Below are positions 22,297 to 64,000 of a DNA stretch of 64,000 nt, in pieces. A model generated the notes under the pieces. The model was given only the letters and a program-made list of their open reading frames with translations, did no database searches and had not been told where the DNA came from. Position 1 is the first letter of the stretch, and the number at the start of each line of letters is the position of its first letter. The position numbers were made by a program, and so were the translations under genes. Where the stretch lies: positions 9,095,823-9,159,822 of the forward strand of contig OY718803.1 of NCBI GenBank assembly GCA_963070105.1, written 5' to 3'. The DNA is from Litomosoides sigmodontis (Eukaryota > Nematoda > Chromadorea > Rhabditida > Onchocercidae).

Positions 22297-23957
22297 TCTT
22301 TCCACCGTTCACGTGAAACGTTGTCGCAGTCGTAAACACTCTACTTCTCAATTGATTGTCACAGGAGAAATTTTGTCTAAACTGACTGAAATTATGTTAA
22401 AAAATGATTTGTTGTGATCTATATTACGAAAGGGTCTTATCACATTAAAATGAAGTGCACTGAATTAGAATAGATAATAATTTGAAGAGAGATAAGAGAG
22501 ATAGAGAGAGAAAGAGAGCGAAAGGAAAATTCCTTAAACAATTGATGTGGGAAAAAAAAGCTTAAATGGGTTAATGTGGATCTCACATATTGTTTGACCC
22601 ATTACTCAAATTATCCATGCAGTGATTAGAGAGAGATGAAGAGGGAGAAAGAGAAAAAGAGAAAGGGAGAAAATACAGGAATAAAGAGACGATTATCAAT
22701 TTTTGAATCATTGAAATATTCTTGTTTTTGCATCAATTACAAATTGTTTACTCTGTCATACGCTTCCCTCTCTCTACCTCTCTGTCTCCCTCTCTCTCAC
22801 TCTCGATCGCTTTCCTAATTACCATTAGTTTTGTTTTTTCAATCATACTGTCGGATAGGGTTTTATTTATGCAAACGATACATCCACACACACGCACGCA
22901 CGCACACGTAGGGAACGATATTATGGATGATTGTTGTAGGAATACTGAATTAGCCTAATATTTGTAATCCTAATTTAATTAATAAAACTGTCTATTAATT
23001 CTTCGTCGAAATATTTCAAAAGTGCACATGTTCATATGAAAAATACCTGTACGAAAAGTTTTCCAGTGGAACCATTTTAAATTATTATAGTATTTGAGGA
23101 AAATTTTAGTACGAAAATGAAATGGCAATAATTATGAAAAGAAATAGCAAGAATAGATATGAAAATGATTTTAATATTTTACTGAAATCATACTTAATTA
23201 ACTCACAATTTCACATTTTAATTGGATTAATTTATTTGCTTGTTGTATTTTTTGCTGTTTAAAAAATAATTGTTGATTTGCTTGGAATTTTTATGAAGTA
23301 ATTTGAAATAAATTGAACATATACCTTTTTTTTTTAAGTGAAACAAAAACGTTCGGTTTTAATTTAGCCAATTAAAATCGTTGCATGTAGCACTACTGTA
23401 AGCTGAAGAATGAGCAATTATAATATGCCATCAGATATAGGTCTATTTGAGCAAATTAAAATTTGCTAATTTAAACAGTGTCATTAAATTGGAATTTTTT
23501 GAATTATCCATGAAAAGGATAGCACAAAATGTTGAGTTACTTCATTGAGTTGTGTAATTGAATCTGAAGTGAAGTTTAATCTTGAAATTATTTCATTTAT
23601 GGAAGTGAAATTTGCTAGTATTTGTTGTTTATTTTTTACATTTTGAAAATAAATTCCATATGATCATTTTTCATTTTCATATGAAAACTACAACACTCAT
23701 TTCACTCATTTCATTTGCGCAAAATGAAATGAGTCATTTCATTTGCGTCATTTCACACTCATTTCATTTGCGTAAAATTTGAAATAAAATTTCAGTACGT
23801 GAATTGCAAATAATTTATTTACATCTGAGAATTCATATTCATTGCATTTTTCATTTCATACAATCGCAAGATGATGCACTCAGTGAATTCATATCATTTA
23901 TTATTGCACAATGGGAAGGACAAAATAGTTTTCATTTCGAAATGCAATTATGCTAAC
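22297..23957. other. Intergenic stretch between globin and ZP genes
   Basis: Presumed promoter region of the ZP gene (-) and 3' flank of the globin gene (-). It contains purine-rich GA tracts near 22485-22530 and 22628-22675, TC-rich runs near 22766-22803, a short CA run near 22886, and a palindromic element near 23704. No exon recognised. Confidence 0.55.
23704..23734. repeat. Perfect 13-bp inverted repeat with 5-nt loop
   Basis: Arms ACTCATTTCATTT and AAATGAAATGAGT are exact reverse complements around GCGCA. The arm motif TCATTTCATTTGCG recurs twice more before about 23773, making a small repeat cluster. It lies about 225 bp past the globin stop codon on the globin strand, so it may fall in the 3' UTR or terminator region. 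Confidence 0.8.
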
Positions 23958-26900
23958 TTAAAACAATCGAATATTTGATGGGCCTGTCTCGTCGATTGAT
24001 TTCCAAAATCGAATGGTTGGAGCGGAAGATGGCAGCAAGCCGACTGTTGTCTGAGATGCGGCAATCGTCGACGATCGCCGGCGATAGGCGGCTAATTGAC
24101 GTCTCTGAAATTGCAAATGAAATCTCCTGAAGACTGGATTGCAAGTGATGTTCAGTATGGCTGAATTTATGAATGCTAAATTAAAAGAGTGAACGACGAG
24201 CTTTTAGGACATTTCATGCATTTCGTTAATTTTAGTAAAATTTGCAAGAAATTACTTCGAATAAGTGTCCTCCCTTAATCTTCTCAATAACAAATGCAAT
24301 TATGAAAGCCCATGCTTTCCGTGAGGCTTCAGTTCGACCTTTCTTATCGCCCCAATCTAACGTGCAATCGATAAACGTTTCTGCCATCAAATTCCACATT
24401 TCATTTGAGCTCTGTCGTTGAACTAACTGAAAATTTCACGTGAAATTAGACTTGCGACGAAGGAAAACGTCCAGCAATCAATGTTTTTGGAGTTTCCTTT
24501 TTTTTTTTTTTTTTAATCGAATAACTCAAAAAAATCAAACGAACAATTTCCATCCAAAATATCCATTCTCAATTCTATTTCGATTTCATCAACGTACACA
24601 CCGATTATTAATTTTGTCAATGGCAAATTTACAAAATTTAACCAACATTTGCATGTGTGGTACCAATGGAAAATAAATATCCGGACATCAATTCTAAATT
24701 TTCCAAATTGTCAACAATCTGCAAGCAACATTAGTGCAAATAATTTGTGAAACAAATATTAACTAACTGTTGACCTCTTCAGGTCTCTTGTTTTCAAATT
24801 ATTACTTTAATTTGAGAGCAAAAAAATCAAAAGAATCAGAGAGAAATGATCTCTGACAATAAGAATATATGTATGAAAATGGAATAGATGCAAGCAGTTG
24901 AGTAATTGAATTTTAAGCGAAATTTAATTTTGCAATTATTTCATTTATTGAAGTGAAATTTGCTAGTATTTCATATCTATTTTTTACATTTTAAAATAAA
25001 TTCCATGCATATATATATAATTGTTAAATATTGGATCTCTACAAGTAGATCGAATATTTAACAATTTGAACCATGCGTTTACTACAATTTCAAATAAATC
25101 ACTTGAGCATACGGTAACGAGAAGTGAAGAATTGAATTGACAGGGAATTATCACTTCTGATAGCTTTTTAGCTAATCGAATTATTTTATCATTCAACACC
25201 TACCTTATCTAACATTTCGCCGACAGCTTTTGCATGTGCTTTATTGAAGCTGTCACGATTGGGAAAACGATGCGGAAATGGACAGTGAAAGAATTGGTCT
25301 TTTATTTTTCGCGCTTTAAAAAATATTCCATGCAAGAGAGTTGAGCCGATTACAGTCGGACCTTTTGTTACGTAAACTTGACGCCAAATATTTCGAATTA
25401 AGTGAATTTGTGCCGGTGTAAGAGAATGTATTGCTTCCGTGGAACGATGTCTACTCAGTGGCCGTTCACACTGCAATTTCATTACTTCTTACTAATTACA
25501 CCAATTCCTTCATACTGAACCAAATTACCTTGCCTATTCCTTTCCTCTTTTTTTTTTTGCTGAAAATTGAAATATTTTATGGCAATATTATTTCAGCTAA
25601 ATGATAAAAATTAGATGAGAAAACGCTTACAGTTATCCCTACGAAGTTAAAAGCACGCAAATTTTGCAGCGCTCGAAAAAAAAAATTTTCTGCACCTTTC
25701 AATTCTTTTTTTAAAAATATTTGAGGACCAAAATTACTCGAAACAGAAATGGGATCTGTTAATCGAGTGAAATTACCTGCAAATTATAAAGTCGGAAGTG
25801 TTGCAACGACGATTTCTTTTTTTTTTCAACAAATTTTTCCTTCCAATTTTCATGCGAACCACTACACGTACCCGTTAATGACAGTCCACGAGATTTTCTA
25901 ATTTCATTCTCTTCCAGTTCGGGCGCACTATCAACAGACTGATTGGAAGAAATGGAAGAGGTAGGAAGTGTATTACTACTTTCATCACTTACACTCGTAG
26001 ATAAATTGCATAGCTCAGTGGAAAATAATTTCGACATCTGGAAATTTTAAATTTTAATTTAGGCTATTTGAGAGAAAGGAAAAATAGGAAATAGTAATGA
26101 ATTTGCTTACTAGGTTACGATAAGTGTTACTTAATGAAGAAGACCTGAGGAGCAGTAGTTGGTTGCTTGCGAACTGCAGCAGATGCTGAAGAAAATGGTG
26201 GTTCATAGAATTCACCGCTGAAATCATCCTCCACTTCTCTGGAAGTTTTAGAAAAGATAAAAGGAGAAGATGTTGACGTACGCTTGACGTTGACGTGCTA
26301 GTGCTTTAGTGAAAGTACTATTGATTAATTACAATTATATCATTGATCACAGTTAAGCTTTACGACACCTTCTACTTCATCATCATTTTCACTTCAACAG
26401 ATCAAAGAGCACGTATGGATTAAAGTGGATACTAACGTGGAATTATTGTCTGTATTAGTGATCAAAATTATCGGTCTTCTTGATTGCATTGCACGTCGAA
26501 AGGATCCTGGTGGACTCTCCAGGCTGAAAGTACTTCAATGTATTTTTTTTTTCAATTTCTTTTTTTTTTTGTAAAATTGCTTGGTTAGAAGATTGCGTGA
26601 AGTGTACGTAGTGGACATTTGAAAATATTCACCTCAAACTGGATGACAATTCCATTATTACGGGCTGCTTTCGTTGACTTGATATTGAGCTGGTGCGACC
26701 CCTTTCCTGCAACAAATGAGTGATTGTGCTAATTAGCTCATCAAATGTTTGATGTAAGCGAATTGCTTGCTTAGCTATTTGGATATATGTTAAGCAAAGA
26801 GAGTGTAGAAGTGCACAAATTGATTCTTTACGAGCACTAGGATAATATTATTTTAAAATTAAAATTGAAGTTCCGAATATATTAGAAATAATTTAAGTTC

Positions 26901-28705
26901 GACATCACGAAGCCTCGTTGGCTCAGCGGGAGAGCGTCTGTCTCGTAAACAGAAGGTCGCTGGTTCGATCCCAGCACGAGGCATTGCTGTCAGCAACTTT
27001 GCTAAACGTTGCTTTTGCTTAGCTCAGTGGGAAAATGTCTGCTTGCTATAACACAAAGCGTCACTAGTTCGATCTCAGCATCAAGCATTCACATAGTACA
27101 CACTTTTGCGGTAAAATTTGACCAATGTCTTTTTGTTATCCAATGACCATACAGTAAATGGAGAAGATCTATGTGCACAACAGGTGAATACCAGATAGAT
27201 GGTGAGCGGTACCATCGGCACCTGCTTGTACAACACTTCTCAAGACGTTGCGCAGGAGGATGGGGGGAATTAGGCGATGCAGTAGAAGGCGTTGTTGACC
27301 TTATGCATCCGTCTGTAGCGCGCAGCATTTCTCTGATAATTCAGAATGGCTACAATGATAAGCTAAAGTGTTCAGTGGTGCTAGAATGCTTGGAAATTAT
27401 CGTTTCAAAATGCAAACGGCAAAATTTAACTTTGCCTCCATCAAATGGCTAACATATCCAATTCTTCCCTTTCATCCATTCGACTATCAGCGCCCTAAAA
27501 CATTATGGCATTTGCCATCGACGTCACCGCAAGTGAACATGTACTTTTTGAATAAGTATTGTTTTAAGCATTATTTTCACTCAATTAAGAACTCATTTTA
27601 CTCACTCATTTGTTCCTCAATTATTTTTCTCTAATTTGAAAAAAAAAATAAAAAAGTAATAAATCACATCAATGAGATATTTTTTAAAACAACAAATTAT
27701 TTGCAATTTCTCACGATCACAAAATAACGAAATAAAAGAAGAGAACATTCTAGAATTGCATATTTACTTTTTTTTATAAAATGCCGTCCGATAACATTCA
27801 TTCAAAAGGTAGTTAAATTAAAATAATAATTAGTGGAAAGTGTCTGAGAAGAATAATAATGCTAGAAATAATTAATTACAAAAAAATGAAACAAATTGAA
27901 AGGAATTTCGGTTAATAACTATTAGATTTTTGGTTAAAACGGAATTAATTAGGTTTAAAAGTGGACTGATGCTCATATTCAAATTTCACATTAAAACGTC
28001 ATTTGGCAGAGAAGAAATGAAGGCAGTTGATAGTTTTTTTTTTTAAATGTTCTAAATTACTTGTGAAGTTATAAAATATACTTTCTACTATTATAATAAT
28101 AGGAAGAGTGAGTGAAGGTGGCAGTAGTGGATAGCTTAGAATTAATTGCAAGGAAAATTAAAATCAATTAACATCTGAAAAAAACTCTGAAAAATTCATT
28201 TAGCAATTGTTGTACAGTTATTTGCACACTCTTCTTCGATTTAAATAAAACAAAACTTTGGATAATTTTTAATTTTTGAAAATTTAATAAATAAATTCTG
28301 AACCCTTTGCAACTGTTTGCAAAATTTTAGCGCTGACCAATAAAATGTTACAGTTTGAAATGGTTGAATTAGTCATTTTTTTTTTCTTTCAATGTAAAAA
28401 TCTACCAAAGCCGATTCGATGGCATCCGTTGATTCTTCAAAAAAATCCTCAAAATCCGCCGTCTCATTATCGTATGGAATGTCAGAGTTGCGTAACGAAG
28501 CGTTTGAGTGGTAGCTATCACTTTCCTCGCGAAGCATTTTTGAATTTTGCTTCTGCTTTCGTTCCAGCTCATCATTGCTACCACCGATCGGCTTCAGATG
28601 TCGCCCGTCCTGCTGCTGATCGCGATCCAGGTGAAGCACAACTGATTGCCATTTTCGAATGGTACTTATCTTATGATCCACAACCCACTTCCAGAAGCGT
28701 TTCAT
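23958..28705 (-). CDS. Globin with long N-terminal extension
   Basis: Nine exons join in phase to 490 residues: 28705-28406, 26706-26633, 26523-26437, 26238-26145, 26037-25777, 25470-25204, 24718-24643, 24422-24256, 24104-23958. The globin fold covers about 285-442. It shows LTPAQIHLIRNIWRQV with helix-A Trp301, the likely distal E7 His351 in FNKAHAKAV, the likely proximal F8 His383 in SIGTTHANV, and a C-terminal helix RKAWAFIIAFVIEKIK, so haem binding is expected. The first ~270 residues are Ser-, Glu- and Arg-rich and lack a recognised domain or signal peptide; the last 48 are basic and Ser-rich. Nematode globins often carry such extensions; roles range from oxygen handling to redox sensing. 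The fold and exons 25470-24256 are secure. The upstream exons are linked only by coding look and matching phases; exon 1 (28705-28406) is farthest away and could belong to another gene. The donor at 26145 (GTCTTC) is weak. A tRNA-Thr lies in intron 1. Confidence 0.75.
25020..25065. repeat. 19-bp near-perfect inverted repeat
   Basis: Left arm 25020-25038 and right arm 25047-25065 are reverse complements at 18 of 19 positions, with an 8-nt loop. The element sits in a globin intron. It is too short for a usual pre-miRNA; a tiny palindromic element or MITE remnant is more likely. Confidence 0.8.
26912..26983 (+). tRNA. tRNA-Thr (anticodon CGT)
   Basis: A 72-nt cloverleaf. Acceptor GCCTCGT pairs with ACGAGGC plus discriminator A, the D stem is GCTC/GAGC, the anticodon stem TCTGT/ACAGA encloses CTCGTAA (anticodon CGT, reads ACG), and the T stem is GCTGG/CCAGC with TTCGATC. 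No intron. It lies antisense inside the proposed first intron of the globin gene. Confidence 0.95.
27010..27087 (+). pseudogene. Decayed tRNA copy next to tRNA-Thr
   Basis: About 27 bp downstream of the intact tRNA-Thr. Box A-like TTAGCTCAGTGGGAAAATG and box B-like AGTTCGATCTCAGCA are still readable, and TGCTT/AAGCA ends can pair. The anticodon arm (CTGCTTGCTATAACAC) no longer forms a proper stem and the length is off. It is most simply a tandem duplicate of the neighbour that has lost function, although another tRNA ancestor is possible. Confidence 0.75.
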
Positions 28706-63961
<35,256 letters not shown>

Positions 63962-64000
63962 CTAAAAATGCAAAATTTTAGCTTAAAATGGATAAAATCA

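Noticed and set aside
24984..25199. 71-codon minus frame in the globin intron
   Set aside because: Contains the 25020-25065 hairpin and no globin similarity; the flanking exons already join in phase without it.
27089..27452. 93-codon + strand frame and opposing minus frames of mixed composition
   Set aside because: The composition looks less AT-biased than its surroundings, so I considered an exon or decayed gene. No family was recognised on either strand and no splice pattern joined it in phase. Left uncalled.

Overview
The window is AT-rich, intron-dense nuclear DNA from a nematode, most likely a filarial or other spirurid worm. The evidence is short exons, introns ending in TTTCAG or TTTTAG, long AT-rich gaps, and gene content that matches Caenorhabditis elegans families: ZOO-1, cuticlin/ZP proteins, nematode globins and UNC-89. 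I saw no bacterial or viral genes. The species call is inference. All exon models come from reading frames, splice consensus and phase by eye.

Layout from left to right. 1-2791: non-coding, with CA repeats and a G-rich tract; it is the 5' flank or an intron of the next gene. 2792-13069 (+): most of a zoo-1 (ZO-1-like MAGUK) gene with 20 in-phase exons encoding three PDZ domains, SH3, a guanylate-kinase-like domain, a long disordered linker and a C-terminal ZU5. One intron holds a ~1 kb (ATT)n array. 15352-15856 (+): a two-exon gene for a 97-residue secreted peptide rich in Tyr, His and Gly, with a cationic glycine-rich tail. 16586-22296 (-): an 11-exon cuticlin-like ZP-domain membrane protein with a furin-like site and a transmembrane segment. 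Its introns carry a tRNA-Glu gene and a ten-copy 61/65-bp minisatellite. 23958-28705 (-): a globin gene with an unusually long proposed N-terminal extension; a tRNA-Thr gene and a decayed tRNA copy lie in its first intron. 28706-36383: a gene-poor gap with a ~1.2 kb (AAT)n array. 36384-63961 (-): the 3' part of unc-89, the giant obscurin-like M-line protein, with 23 Ig domains (the first incomplete), two fibronectin III domains, a degenerate kinase PK1, a linker and a second kinase PK2 at the C-terminus. Its 5' part (SH3-DH-PH and more Ig repeats in C. elegans) lies beyond the right edge.

These genes do not form one pathway. zoo-1 serves epithelial junctions and unc-89 the muscle M-line; the ZP gene and possibly the small peptide serve the cuticle or surface, and the globin binds haem. 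I found no previously unknown multi-gene system. The most interesting items are the extended globin, the small cationic secreted peptide, the phase-matched exon cassettes of unc-89 (164 + 118 nt), the ordered minisatellite, and the two very long opposite-orientation AAT/ATT arrays.
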